This document shows positions 44,650-53,915 of a DNA stretch of 64,000 nt, one piece after another (position 1 is the first letter of the stretch; the number at the start of each line of letters is the position of its first letter). The notes beneath the pieces were generated by a model. The model was not told the origin of the DNA. It was given only the letters and a program-made list of their open reading frames with translations, and ran no database searches. The stretch is from Pantoea endophytica (GTDB lineage Bacteria > Pseudomonadota > Gammaproteobacteria > Enterobacterales > Enterobacteriaceae), in the NCBI RefSeq assembly GCF_002858935.1, contig NZ_PJRT01000005.1, positions 1-64,000 on the forward strand, given 5' to 3'. The position numbers were made by a program, and so were the translations under genes.

Positions 44650-46194
44650 TTAAACCTGGAACGCTTCAACCATGCCTCGTAACGCATGTGCCTGAGCAGA
44701 AAGCTCTTGCGACGCAGAGGAGGACTCTTCAACCAATGCAGCATTGTTCTGTGTTACGCCATCCATTTGGCTGACGGCAATGCTGACCTGTGAAATTCCC
44801 TGCATTTGTTCAGAAGAAGCCAGAGATATCTCGTCCATCGCATCCGCAAGCTCACCTACCATGCTGACGATTTTCATGATGCTCTGCCCGGTTCCTGTCG
44901 CCACGTTCACACCACTTTCCACCTGCCCTACGGCCTGCTCAATGAGTTGTTTGATATCCCGTGCAGCAGTCGCACTTCGTTGTGCTAACGTTCTGACTTC
45001 ACCGGCAACCACGGCAAATCCCCTTCCTTCTTCACCGGCGCGAGCAGCTTCAACGGCGGCATTGAGTGCAAGAATATTGGTCTGGAAGGCAATGCTTTCA
45101 ATGACGGAAGTAATATCCCTCACTTTTGTCGCGCTGAGAGAAATCTCGTTCATCGTATCCGACATTTTCTGCACATCCGCCTCACCAGCTCGCGCCAGCT
45201 CTGCTGTCCCACGTGCAACTTGTGCCGTCTGCTGTGCACCTGCAGTATTACTTTTCACCGTTGCCGTGAGTTGCTCCATACTCGCGGCCGTTTCCTGAAG
45301 CGCAGCGGCCTGCTGTTCAGTACGCGATGAAAGTTCAGTGTTGCCTTTTGATATCTCATCAGCGGCTAAAGCAACGGATCCAGCCGAGTCTTTAATTTGT
45401 GATACCAGTCCACGTAAACTCTCCTGCATACGATCTAACGATGCCAGTAGGCTGTGTTTATCGTTACGGCGCAAGGTTATTGAGGTTGTCAGATTCCCCG
45501 CGGCGATGGCTGCCGCCAGTGCCTGTGCCTGGGCGGGCTCGCCGCCTAGCTGACGCATCAGTACACGTACGATTAAATAACCGGTCACCACAGAAATAAT
45601 CACCGAGAGCGCCGCCATTATTAATAAAATAAACGCTGTACGTGTCGTGGATGCACTGTTCTCAGCCATCGTATCCTTGCTGAGTGTCATTTCGATGTTC
45701 GTTAGCGCATCCAGCGATCCCATTAATGCCTGTTGCGCCGGTCGCGCAGTTTTCATGAGGTAAACCGTTGCTTCTTGCTGACGGTTATCGAGGCCCATTT
45801 GACCTGCGATCATTAACGTCTCCATCGCGGCGCTCTCAGAGGCAACGACTTTTTCAAGAGCCTCCTTCCCGTGAGAGGAAACATTGATCCTCATGCTATC
45901 CACCAGCTCACGGCGCTTCTCGATATAATTTTTCTGCTGCGAGATTAATCTTTGCCATTCAGGCTGCATTTCTACGGGATCGCTCAGTAAAGCCAGGTTG
46001 CGAACGGCAATGGCCATATCTCGAGCAATTCCCCGCATATCCTGAACCAGCGTAAAGCGCTTCATCTTGTTATTGACCGTATCTTCCATCCCATCCCGCG
46101 CCTGCCATAATGCGTTCAGAGCAACCCCCGTGCACAATACGAAAAGAATAATGAGCAGACTGAAACCCGCAGCCAGACGTGTAGATATTTTCAT
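44650..46194 (-). CDS. Methyl-accepting chemotaxis protein
   Basis: A 514-residue protein; AAGAGA precedes the ATG. Helix 1 spans about 7-29, a four-helix-bundle (4HB_MCP-type) periplasmic domain about 35-185, helix 2 about 190-210 and HAMP about 211-265. The signaling domain carries the conserved hairpin tip (ESIAFQTNILALNAAVEAAR, GRGFAVVAGEVRTLAQRSA). Methylation-region Gln/Glu pairs are visible (for example SSRTEQQAAALQETAASMEQ). There is no C-terminal NWETF-like pentapeptide, so it probably relies on other receptors for CheR/CheB docking. The ligand is unknown. Confidence 0.95.
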   Translation of the reverse strand: MKISTRLAAGFSLLIILFVLCTGVALNALWQARDGMEDTVNNKMKRFTLVQDMRGIARDMAIAVRNLALLSDPVEMQPEWQRLISQQKNYIEKRRELVDSMRINVSSHGKEALEKVVASESAAMETLMIAGQMGLDNRQQEATVYLMKTARPAQQALMGSLDALTNIEMTLSKDTMAENSASTTRTAFILLIMAALSVIISVVTGYLIVRVLMRQLGGEPAQAQALAAAIAAGNLTTSITLRRNDKHSLLASLDRMQESLRGLVSQIKDSAGSVALAADEISKGNTELSSRTEQQAAALQETAASMEQLTATVKSNTAGAQQTAQVARGTAELARAGEADVQKMSDTMNEISLSATKVRDITSVIESIAFQTNILALNAAVEAARAGEEGRGFAVVAGEVRTLAQRSATAARDIKQLIEQAVGQVESGVNVATGTGQSIMKIVSMVGELADAMDEISLASSEQMQGISQVSIAVSQMDGVTQNNAALVEESSSASQELSAQAHALRGMVEAFQV

Positions 46195-46743
46195 TTATAA
46201 TTCTCTTAAAGTTCAAGATGCTTTGCCGAAGAAGAGGAATTATAGACAGTGAAATTAACCCTGCCTGCGCGACAAATTAATAAGGGCTTCACTCAAATTC
46301 ATCACGCACGGAAAATATAAGAACTGCTTGAGTTATCACGGATTACTTAAGTTAAATTTGGCATTTTTAAATGCTTTGGATTAATTTAACTCCGTAAATA
46401 ACTCAATTTAAATTAACCTTTATTTTAGGGAAAATATTTTATATTTTTTTAGTTACATTATTTTAAAAACGAAGCGTGTTTTAAAAACACGCTTACTTCG
46501 AGAAAATTTAACTTATGTTACGCTCTTACCATTACTCAGATTGGATTGAAAAGGAAACGACAGCTTCCTGTAATACCAGCAAACGCCATAATCATACTGA
46601 AAGTCTGGTCTATTTTGCCCTAACCGTGGTAACGGCGACCGGCATGCCCTCCTCTGGCCAACTTCATCACATACTTGAAGATCATGCTAAATGGAAAAGA
46701 AGTTGAGCGCCGAAGAGAGCATGTGAAACGGGCTGGCTTAATC
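46195..46743. other. AT-rich intergenic region with a terminator
   Basis: 549 bp. A 63-codon plus-strand ORF at 46515 has no ribosome site and is not supported. The only structure is the hairpin at 46472-46494. Confidence 0.5.
46472..46494 (-). terminator. Terminator-like hairpin downstream of the diguanylate cyclase gene
   Basis: Eleven-bp stem AAGCGTGTTTT / AAAACACGCTT; on the minus strand it is followed by CGTTTTT. It is 250 bp beyond the cyclase stop, so the assignment is tentative. Confidence 0.5.
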
Positions 46744-47997
46744 TCACATTGGCAGCGTATCAGGTTGGAAAAATTGATATGACCCATCACGTCGTGCTTT
46801 AGCCTGATACATCGCTGTATCGGCATTTTCAAATAAGGTTTTTACCGTTTTTGTCCCAAATCGTGCCAGGCTGATGCCAATCGATGCGCCGATCTTTACT
46901 TCTACGCCATTGATAGCAAAAGGATCTTTCAGGCCGTCTATGAGGCGCAGTGCAATAGCGGCTGCAGCATCATGACTACTGCACGTTGCTGCCACGACAA
47001 ACTCGTCTCCTCCCTGGCGTGCTAACGAGTCGCCCTGGCGCATGCAACTTTGTAGCCGTTCGCTTACCTGCTGCAGCAACATATCCCCTATTGCGTGCCC
47101 CATCGAATCGTTAACTGCTTTGAATCCATTCAGATCGATAAACAGGACAGTCGTATACGCAGGATCTTCTACGTGCGTAAGCATGGATTGCACTTTGTCG
47201 TTGATCCAGGCTCGGTTTGGCAGTCCGGTTAAGGTGTCGCGGGTCGCTAGCAGCTCAAGCATCAACATCTTTTCTTTATCCCGGGTGATGTCACGCGAAA
47301 CCAGCACTGCTCCGATATTTTTACCTGTAGAGGGATCGCTTACGCCGCAGGCCTTAGTGCCAAGTGTAATGTAGTGACCGTTACGATGCCTTTTACGCAC
47401 CTCGACGACGTCTGGTAACTCAGCACCGTTGAAGATATTTGCCAGAACTGCCGCAGCAGGCTTTTGATCGTCGATATGCAGGAAGTCCACCACCAGCTGG
47501 CCCACCATTTCATCGGCTGACCAGCCTATCATTTCGCTATACGAAGGAGAGATCGAAACGTACCGACCATCCGCATCACAGTGGGCGATCAGATCAGTGC
47601 TGTTTTCTATCAACAGACGATATTCTGTCGCCGTACGCAGCGCGTCCTGAAGGGCTTTGCGCTGTCCGGTAACATCTAAAACGAAGCCGCTAAACTGTGT
47701 ATGAGAATCACTTGGTTGGCATGCCGGCAGACCTGAAACAATCACATGGCGCATCGTTCCATCCAGACACTTGATCGGCACCTCTATATTAAATGGCGTC
47801 TTAAGCTCTAATGCCGCTGTCAGCTGCATCGCAATTTTTGCATCTTCCTCTACCAGCGCAAGGCTAAGCCACTCACCAAGCGTTATGCCTTTAAGTAGTG
47901 GCAATAAGCCTTCAGGGCTTTCCTGGCTGGCAATGCAAATGCCCCGTGCATCCGTCGACCAAACGGCAGAAAGTGTGGGTTTGATCGCGATATTCAT
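46744..47997 (-). CDS. PAS-domain diguanylate cyclase (GGDEF)
   Basis: About 417 residues from the ATG at 47997; an ATG 13 codons upstream is also possible. The N-terminal PAS-like region is at about 5-115, the second PAS at about 120-245 (LIENSTDLIAHCDADGRYVS, SRDITRDKEK). The GGDEF domain is at about 250-410 with the active-site motif RQGGDEFVV and an inhibitory I-site RQGD five residues upstream. FIDLNGFKAVND carries the metal-binding Asp. It makes cyclic di-GMP, which usually promotes adhesion and biofilm. There is no EAL domain or membrane segment, so it is cytosolic. Its upstream side is interrupted by an IS30-family element. Confidence 0.93.
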   Translation of the reverse strand: MNIAIKPTLSAVWSTDARGICIASQESPEGLLPLLKGITLGEWLSLALVEEDAKIAMQLTAALELKTPFNIEVPIKCLDGTMRHVIVSGLPACQPSDSHTQFSGFVLDVTGQRKALQDALRTATEYRLLIENSTDLIAHCDADGRYVSISPSYSEMIGWSADEMVGQLVVDFLHIDDQKPAAAVLANIFNGAELPDVVEVRKRHRNGHYITLGTKACGVSDPSTGKNIGAVLVSRDITRDKEKMLMLELLATRDTLTGLPNRAWINDKVQSMLTHVEDPAYTTVLFIDLNGFKAVNDSMGHAIGDMLLQQVSERLQSCMRQGDSLARQGGDEFVVAATCSSHDAAAAIALRLIDGLKDPFAINGVEVKIGASIGISLARFGTKTVKTLFENADTAMYQAKARRDGSYQFFQPDTLPM

Positions 47998-48467
47998 GCT
48001 GGTGATTCCGTTGTTTGCCGATGATGCTGAACACATTTATTTCTGCTGCTAAAACCCATCAGGTGCTAAAAAAGTGCCTGATAATGATAACGTCATGCTT
48101 TTCATCGCAGCACTGCCAGAGCCTGTTATCAGGCATCTTAGGGCCGCAAAAGCTGATCTCTATTTATCGGCTGATGAGTTCAGGATCTTTAGTGACCCGC
48201 ATTAAACATCGCCGACCTCGACACGGCGTTTCGCTTCGTGCTTTTTATCGAGCAGGTATTATCCAGCGACATATGATGCTCATGCCATACGCGTGGGCGC
48301 GACTGAAAATGCATAGGCAATATTCAACGCTCCGTCTTCAGTCGGGCAAATATAGGTGAGTATTGAGTCATCATACTTTGCTTTCTTCTCATCGCTCTCC
48401 GAGCTGTTAACACGTGACCCGCTTCGCGGTTAAAGTGGATCGTGCAGTGTGCATGTCGGCTTTGTGC
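47998..48467. other. Intergenic region between the diguanylate cyclase start and the IS element
   Basis: 470 bp. It holds only unsupported ORFs. It should contain the cyclase promoter. The IS interrupted sequence that reads ...GCTTTGTGC / GCTCATAGCGG... across the 2-bp target duplication. Confidence 0.45.
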
Positions 48468-49689
48468 TGTGAGTTCAACTGATGGATGCAACACATTGGT
48501 TAAAACGCTCTGCGGGTGATTCATAGTCTAGCGTTTTTCTCGGTCTTTCGTTGAGCTGTCTGGCAACGCTGTTTAGTCTTTCTTGGCTGTGAACCGATAG
48601 GTCAGTTCCTTTTGGAAAATACTGCCTAAGCAATCTGTTTGTATTTTCATTGGAGCCGCGTTGCCAGGGGGATTGGGGATCGCAGAAGTAAACCTGGATA
48701 TCTGTGGCTACAGTAAACCGGGTGTGGTTAGTCATTTCAGCACCCCGGTCCCATGTTAATGTTTTATAAAGCTCAGCAGGTAATTCCCGGGCTTGTTTGA
48801 TGAGTGCAGATATAACCGTTATGGTCTTGTTGTCCCTGATCCTGGCCAGCATAACAAAACGGGAATGACGTTCTACGAGGGTGACGATATAGGAGTTTTT
48901 AGAGCCCTGGATCAGGTCACCTTCCCAGTGACCTGGTATGGCTCTGTCGGCGGCTTCAGGTGGCCTTTCGCTGATAGAGATCGTATTCGGGATTGACCCT
49001 AATCCTTTCCCTTTAAGCGATGATGTTCTGGATCTACGCACGACTCTTCCGCTTCTGAGGCATTGCTGCAGTTCTTTTTTTAATGCACCTCGGGTTTGTA
49101 TAAAAAGCGTTTTATATATCGTTTCGTGTGACACATGCATTTCCTGATTATCCGGATAACAGCGTTTCAGCCAACCGGTGATTTGTTCCGGCGACCAGTC
49201 CTGATGCATCTTCTCTGCGATGATTTTACACAGTGTGGGTCTTTCAATTAGCTTGCAAGGTTTTGGTCTCAGAGCATTTTCCCACGCAGCAGTATCCGCT
49301 TTTGATGCACGGTATTGATTTGCACCACCGTGCCTCTTTATCTCCCGGCTAATCGTTGGGGGGGCTCTCGATAGTTTGTTTGCGATCGCCCTGATGCTGA
49401 TTTTTGCTACCAGCGCTCTGGATATTTCCTCTCTTTCATCAAGTGAAAGCGCTAACGGATGCCGCTTTCGGACAGGGGGGCGGTATCCACCAGTCTGGTG
49501 GATAGTGGGCATAATAGAAGAATGATATCTGTCGAACATTCTGGCGATATCATGCAGGGAATCACCTTGCTTATATCTGTCCCAGATAATCGTCTTCTGC
49601 TCTGGCGTGTAGTTAATCCGAGTTCTTCGTTTCATGGCAACGCCCCCCCTTGATTAAGGATAGCGTTGCATCGACCCGTTGAACTCACA
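48468..49689 (-). mobile_element. Complete IS30-family insertion sequence
   Basis: A 1,222-bp element. The terminal inverted repeats begin TGTGAGTTCAAC at both ends and match at about 23 of 26 positions (left continues TGATGGATGCAAC, right GGGTCGATGCAAC). It is flanked by a GC dinucleotide on each side (48466-48467 and 49690-49691), consistent with the 2-3 bp target duplication of this family. The intact transposase suggests recent insertion. Confidence 0.88.
48475..49635 (-). CDS. IS30 family transposase
   Basis: A 386-residue protein. N-terminal HTH regions (EREEISRALVAKISIRAIAN, PPTISREIKRHGG) bind the ends. The catalytic DDE triad is in HWEGDLIQG, TWDRGAEM and RGSNENTNRLLRQYFPKGTD. The gene is full length with no frameshift, and its stop codon lies inside the left inverted repeat, as is usual for IS30. 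It sits on the minus strand within the 1,222-bp element. Confidence 0.95.
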   Translation of the reverse strand: MKRRTRINYTPEQKTIIWDRYKQGDSLHDIARMFDRYHSSIMPTIHQTGGYRPPVRKRHPLALSLDEREEISRALVAKISIRAIANKLSRAPPTISREIKRHGGANQYRASKADTAAWENALRPKPCKLIERPTLCKIIAEKMHQDWSPEQITGWLKRCYPDNQEMHVSHETIYKTLFIQTRGALKKELQQCLRSGRVVRRSRTSSLKGKGLGSIPNTISISERPPEAADRAIPGHWEGDLIQGSKNSYIVTLVERHSRFVMLARIRDNKTITVISALIKQARELPAELYKTLTWDRGAEMTNHTRFTVATDIQVYFCDPQSPWQRGSNENTNRLLRQYFPKGTDLSVHSQERLNSVARQLNERPRKTLDYESPAERFNQCVASIS

Positions 49690-49695
49690 GCTCAT

Positions 49696-49720
49696 AGCGG
49701 ACCTGACATACCGGTCCGCT
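49696..49720. repeat. Small inverted repeat beside the IS30 element
   Basis: AGCGGACC / GGTCCGCT with a 9-base loop, next to the IS right end. It may be part of the original insertion target. Confidence 0.4.
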
Positions 49721-49768
49721 TAATGCCAGAAACCGACACAACTATTATTTTAGTGCCCACGCCTAAAA

Positions 49769-50152
49769 CTATCTTTTGGCCACAATCCGCATTTCCACAA
49801 GGGCATTCTCAGGAATGAACTCTGACACGCCTATAGCTGACCAAGCTGGATATGGCGCCTTTACATACTCATCTTTTACTCTGGAAAAAACGTCGATATG
49901 TTTTTTGAGGTCAATGTGGAAAGTGGTCATCTCAAGTATGTGTTCATAGTTTAAACCAGCGGCATTTAAATAAACGCCAAGCTTATAAAAGGCATCATGA
50001 AATTGTTCTTCAGGATGCTTACTTATAGGTTTATCTCTTCGTGCTGCGGTAACACCGGAAAGATATACTGTGCCATCTGCTTCGATAACGGGGGAAAAGT
50101 GCCAATCATCGAAATAGTGTTGAAATTCTTCAGGGACGATAGATTTTTTCAT
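49769..50152 (-). CDS. RidA/YjgF family protein
   Basis: A 127-residue protein. The start at 50152 has GGTGA 7 nt upstream; the frame reaches 13 codons further. Family features: YLSGVTAARRD, LNAAGLNYEHILEMTTFHID, YPAWSAIGVSEF, and the terminal VEMRIVAKR containing the conserved Arg that binds the carboxylate of imine intermediates. RidA relatives hydrolyse reactive enamines or imines; this member is divergent from canonical RidA, so its substrate is open. It is alone between the IS element and a terminator. Confidence 0.88.
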   Translation of the reverse strand: MKKSIVPEEFQHYFDDWHFSPVIEADGTVYLSGVTAARRDKPISKHPEEQFHDAFYKLGVYLNAAGLNYEHILEMTTFHIDLKKHIDVFSRVKDEYVKAPYPAWSAIGVSEFIPENALVEMRIVAKR

Positions 50153-50457
50153 AATTTCATCACCAGTTGATGAGTTAATAAATGTCAGCATTTACAACAT
50201 TAAATGCTCTCAGCGCTCAGGATGTTCAACCTATCCACCCATTGCTCATTGAGCATAGAAGATATTGCCATGCGCGCATATCCTTATTGTGCCAGTAGCG
50301 GACGACTCTTATGTCACGATTCATTCATGAATACCGAATGAATCCCTGATACGATAAAATAAATAATCTGCCTGAAGTACGTGCAAAACGAAGAATTATC
50401 GTTGTGCATATTAACTGCAGAAACTGAACAGCCTGTCAGGAAACTAAAAATAAAAAA
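50153..50457. other. Intergenic region, RidA-like gene promoter side
   Basis: About 305 bp with no gene. It should hold the promoter of the minus-strand RidA-like gene; no further structure recognised apart from the terminator that follows. Confidence 0.45.
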
Positions 50458-50508
50458 AGTTCTCAGCTTGCTGCCTAATTATATGGCGCTTACCGTCAGC
50501 TGAGAACT
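50451..50508 (-). terminator. Terminator of the MFS exporter gene
   Basis: Eleven-bp stem AGTTCTCAGCT / AGCTGAGAACT with a long loop; on the minus strand it is followed by a T run. It lies directly after the stop at 50515. Confidence 0.7.
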
Positions 50509-50514
50509 GTCGCG

Positions 50515-51972
50515 TTACCTTTGAGATAAGCCATCCGGAGTCATGGAGCGATCAAAGGAGCGCCGAATTAGCCTGATACTTAACCCTGCCCCTACAGCCA
50601 GGCAGATAGCCATCGTCAGAAGCGCGACGATAAAAGCATGGGTAATTATTGCGACGCTGTTACCGTTCCCCAGCATGCTGTAAAAAATGCCGCCGATAAC
50701 CGCGACACTTAACGCAGTGCTAATTTGTAATGTCGAGCTGGTTACGCCAGCAATCATACCTGAAAACTGTGGCGCGACCCGGCCTGTCACCATCCGCACC
50801 AGAGTTGGCATCGCCAGCCCCTGCCCCAGCCCAGTCAGGAAAAGCAGCATGGCGAGCGGCAGCATCGCGGGAGAGTGACCGGGCATCGTCGTAGCGATCA
50901 ATCCTGCCATACCTGCCAAACCTGCGGTTTCACATCCCATTCCGATGGCGCTAAGGTAATTTCCGGCATACTGCCTCAGATACGGTGTCAGTAACGGACC
51001 AATGAGAAATCCGACACCAAAGGGTAGAAAAAGCGTGCCTGCAACCAAGGCATTTAAATGTAAGGCACTCTGCAGATAGACAGAAAACAGAAGAAAGAAC
51101 GCGCCGATTGAATAAAACAATAAAACAATCATAAGTCCCTGGCCCAGCCCTGGCGCACGTAACACCTTCGGGTTGAGCAGTGGCGATCCCCCTTTGCGAC
51201 TGAGGTGGTGCTCATATCGCCATAACAGTGAGGCCAGCAGCGGGAAAGCAGAAAATAACAGCCACGTCCACCAAGGCCACCCCGCCTCACGCCCTTCTAT
51301 TAGCGGCACAATCAGTGTACTCAGCGTTAATGTGGCCAGCAGTGTGCCAACGGGGTCAAGTCGCTGAGCAGCTCGCGGCCGTTTTTCTTGCAGCAGTGGC
51401 AGGCCAAAGAGAATCACCAGCAGCGTCACAGGCAGATTAACAAGAAAAATCGTCCGCCATCCAAGGTGGAAGAGATCGGCTGATATCAGAATGCCGCCCA
51501 GAACCTGTCCAATAACGGAGGCCAGACCAAACACGGCTCCATATATGCTGAGCGCTAAGGGTCGCTCCGCTTCGGGGAAAATGACCTGCACGGCGGCGAG
51601 CGCCTGAGGAGCCATAATGGCGGCCGTGGCGCCCTGTAATATGCGTCCAGCAATCAGTATCCATGATGACCAGGCAAATCCACACAGCAATGATGCCGCG
51701 GTAAAACCGATCAACCCAAGAAAGAACATTTTTCCCCGACCATAAATATCGCCCAGACGACCTCCGGTGATTAATGTCACGGCATACACAGCGGCGTACG
51801 ATGAAATGACCAGCTGTTCTGCTGAGGAAGATGTGCTCAATTCATTATGAATAGCAGGCAGTGCCACATTAACGATAAAAAAATCGAGCGGTGGCAAAAA
51901 TGCACCTACCAATAAAATGACAAACATAGCCCAACGGCGTGGCTCGGCTTGCAGGATGCTATGTGCCGACAT
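50515..51972 (-). CDS. MFS drug transporter, DHA2 (EmrB/QacA-like) family
   Basis: A 485-residue, 14-helix exporter; AAGGAGTGATCT precedes the ATG. Family motifs: LDFFIVNVALPAI in helix 1, GGRLGDIYGRGKMF (motif A), RILQGATAAIMAPQALA and GQVLGGIL in helix 5 (motif C region). It should export drugs or toxic organics by proton antiport. It lies 118 bp downstream of an SDR gene on the same strand and ends at its own terminator, so the two may form an operon under the divergent LysR regulator. Confidence 0.93.
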   Translation of the reverse strand: MSAHSILQAEPRRWAMFVILLVGAFLPPLDFFIVNVALPAIHNELSTSSSAEQLVISSYAAVYAVTLITGGRLGDIYGRGKMFFLGLIGFTAASLLCGFAWSSWILIAGRILQGATAAIMAPQALAAVQVIFPEAERPLALSIYGAVFGLASVIGQVLGGILISADLFHLGWRTIFLVNLPVTLLVILFGLPLLQEKRPRAAQRLDPVGTLLATLTLSTLIVPLIEGREAGWPWWTWLLFSAFPLLASLLWRYEHHLSRKGGSPLLNPKVLRAPGLGQGLMIVLLFYSIGAFFLLFSVYLQSALHLNALVAGTLFLPFGVGFLIGPLLTPYLRQYAGNYLSAIGMGCETAGLAGMAGLIATTMPGHSPAMLPLAMLLFLTGLGQGLAMPTLVRMVTGRVAPQFSGMIAGVTSSTLQISTALSVAVIGGIFYSMLGNGNSVAIITHAFIVALLTMAICLAVGAGLSIRLIRRSFDRSMTPDGLSQR

Positions 51973-52089
51973 AGATCACTCCTTATGGAACGGTACGGTC
52001 CCTGTTAGGGATGTGTGGTCATCGCAGAATGCGCAGTTGACCAATCAGTGCAGGTGACGCCGCCTCGGGGAAGCGCAACACCGATCCGA

Positions 52090-52836
52090 TCAGCGCATGC
52101 CGCCGGAAGCCAGAATAATCTCCCCAGTAATCCACCTGGCCTCATCGGAGGCGAGAAATGAGACGATTGGGGCGACGTCCTCCACCTGACCTATACGGCC
52201 AAGCGGCGTTTGCTCTTCATTCCAGGTTTGGAAGTCCGAGCCTATTGCGCCTGCGCTATGGCTTCCTTCCGTTTCGATCAGGCCCGGGTTGACCGCATTC
52301 ACGCGAATTCCCCTGGGACCGAGCTCAAGTGAAAGCACACCGGTAATGGCATCAATCGCCCCCTTAGCACCGCTGTAGATGGCACTTTCAGCAATAAAGA
52401 CTCGGGTGACGAATGAACTGATATTGATGATGCTGCTGCCGTGACCCAGGTGCGGTGCGGCCGCGGCGCTTACTAACAAGGGTCCAAGCACATTGATATC
52501 AAATTGCCTGCGGTACAGCGCTTCAGTGCTCTCTTCAATTTTGGCGAACTGGTAAACACCGGCGTTGTTCACCACGATGTCGAGCCGCCCGAAAAGAGCA
52601 ATGCTGGTATTAATTAGTGCCTCGACCTCAGTCTGACTGGTGACATCCGCTGCGACTGCCACAGCCTCACCCTTGGTGGCTTTAATATCGACAACAACCT
52701 TTTCAGCAGCGTCTCTATCTGAGACGTAATTGACGATAACCCTGGCGCCATCAGCTGCCAGCTGACGGGCTATACCTGCTCCGATACCTTTTGAACCTCC
52801 GGTAACCAGAGCAACTTTGTCTTTTAATTTATGCAT
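52090..52836 (-). CDS. SDR family oxidoreductase
   Basis: A 248-residue protein; AGGAAG lies about 8 nt before the ATG. Rossmann motif TGGSKGIGAG near the N-terminus, NNAG at about 85, active-site Ser followed by YSGAK (Tyr and Lys of the catalytic triad), and C-terminal PLGRIGQVEDVAPIVSFLAS. This is the classical NAD(P)-dependent short-chain dehydrogenase of FabG-like type. The substrate is unknown. It is divergent from a LysR regulator across a 129-bp gap with a perfect palindrome. Confidence 0.93.
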   Translation of the reverse strand: MHKLKDKVALVTGGSKGIGAGIARQLAADGARVIVNYVSDRDAAEKVVVDIKATKGEAVAVAADVTSQTEVEALINTSIALFGRLDIVVNNAGVYQFAKIEESTEALYRRQFDINVLGPLLVSAAAAPHLGHGSSIINISSFVTRVFIAESAIYSGAKGAIDAITGVLSLELGPRGIRVNAVNPGLIETEGSHSAGAIGSDFQTWNEEQTPLGRIGQVEDVAPIVSFLASDEARWITGEIILASGGMR

Positions 52837-52856
52837 AATCTCAGCTTCCTGTTCGT

Positions 52857-52871
52857 GTCGCCTGAGGCGAC
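52857..52871. promoter_or_regulatory. Palindrome between SDR and LysR genes
   Basis: Perfect GTCGCC-TGA-GGCGAC, extended by TTCGT/GAA on the outside. It is well placed to be the LysR regulator's site. Confidence 0.5.
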
Positions 52872-52965
52872 GAATTTAAAGAAGCCATGGTGATGCCTGC
52901 AAAGTTGTTTGAGAACTGACACTTTTGTATATTGGATGTTCATTTTTGAACGGTGGGATCGAAGC

Positions 52966-53826
52966 ATGGATTGGGGGGATGTTCAGGTATTGCTTGCGGT
53001 CATGCGTAACGGCTCTTTCGGGAAAGCAGCCCTGAGTCTGGGCGTAAGTCATCCTACAGTAGGACGCCGTATCAAGGCGCTTGAGGATGAAGCGCAGCAG
53101 GCGCTGTTTCGCCGGACAACGGAGGGATTGGTGCTGACAGATGCCGGAGACGGGATCATGAAGCTAGCAGAAGCGATGGAAAATTCCGCGCTTGCCATGG
53201 AACGTCGTCTGGCAGGCAATCACGATCGCCTTGAAGGAATACTGAGAATATCATCAGCAGAATGGTTCACTAACTATGTGCTGGCCCCCGTGCTGAGTGA
53301 ATTGACACGTCGTCATCCGGCGATTGTGCCGGAAATTATTGCAGGTTACCGCCTGCTCGATCTGTCGCGCCGTGATGCCGACATCGCGTTTCGCATCGTA
53401 CCCTTTACCGATCCGAATATTGTTCAGCGCCGTTTGATGCGTGTGCCCTACGCACTTTATGGCACGCCACAGAATGCACAGGCACTGCTCACAGCCCCCT
53501 CTTCGGTGGGGCTGATCCTGATGAATACTGGGCAGTCACATTTTCCTGACGTCTCATGGCTTCTTGATCATTTCCCGCAGTCAAAACCTGCCTTTAAAAG
53601 CACAAGCCGTGCGGTTCAGGCGCAGATGTGTCTGCGGGGGATTGGCGTAGCCGTGCTGCCACGGCCTTTGGGTGATGCCACCACCGGGCTGCAGCGTATT
53701 GAAATGCCTGACATTCCCCCTTCAAGAGACATCTGGGTCGGCTACCATCAGGATCTTCGTCATATGGATCGCCTGCGCGCATTGCTGGATATCGCAGATA
53801 TTATGTTAGCTTCAGAACAGGAATAG
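52966..53826 (+). CDS. LysR family transcriptional regulator
   Basis: 286 residues from the ATG at 52966 (GGTGGGA upstream); an in-frame extension of 19 codons lies in the promoter gap. The HTH is at about 1-60 (GSFGKAALSLGVSHPTVGRR), followed by the effector-binding domain (about 85-286). It is divergent from the SDR/MFS genes, which it probably controls. Confidence 0.92.
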   Translation: MDWGDVQVLLAVMRNGSFGKAALSLGVSHPTVGRRIKALEDEAQQALFRRTTEGLVLTDAGDGIMKLAEAMENSALAMERRLAGNHDRLEGILRISSAEWFTNYVLAPVLSELTRRHPAIVPEIIAGYRLLDLSRRDADIAFRIVPFTDPNIVQRRLMRVPYALYGTPQNAQALLTAPSSVGLILMNTGQSHFPDVSWLLDHFPQSKPAFKSTSRAVQAQMCLRGIGVAVLPRPLGDATTGLQRIEMPDIPPSRDIWVGYHQDLRHMDRLRALLDIADIMLASEQE

Positions 53827-53915
53827 CCTGATGTGCCGGGTTATCAAGTTCGCCCTAAGCCGCCCATTAAATACTAATAGTCACACCATTTTTCCTGAAC
53901 GCTCAGCAGGCAGCT

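Noticed and set aside
46515..46706. 63-codon plus-strand ORF between the chemoreceptor and the cyclase
   Set aside because: No ribosome site, AT-rich gap, no recognisable protein.
48015..48359. 114-codon plus-strand ORF upstream of the cyclase
   Set aside because: Overlaps the cyclase 5' end and promoter; no ribosome site.
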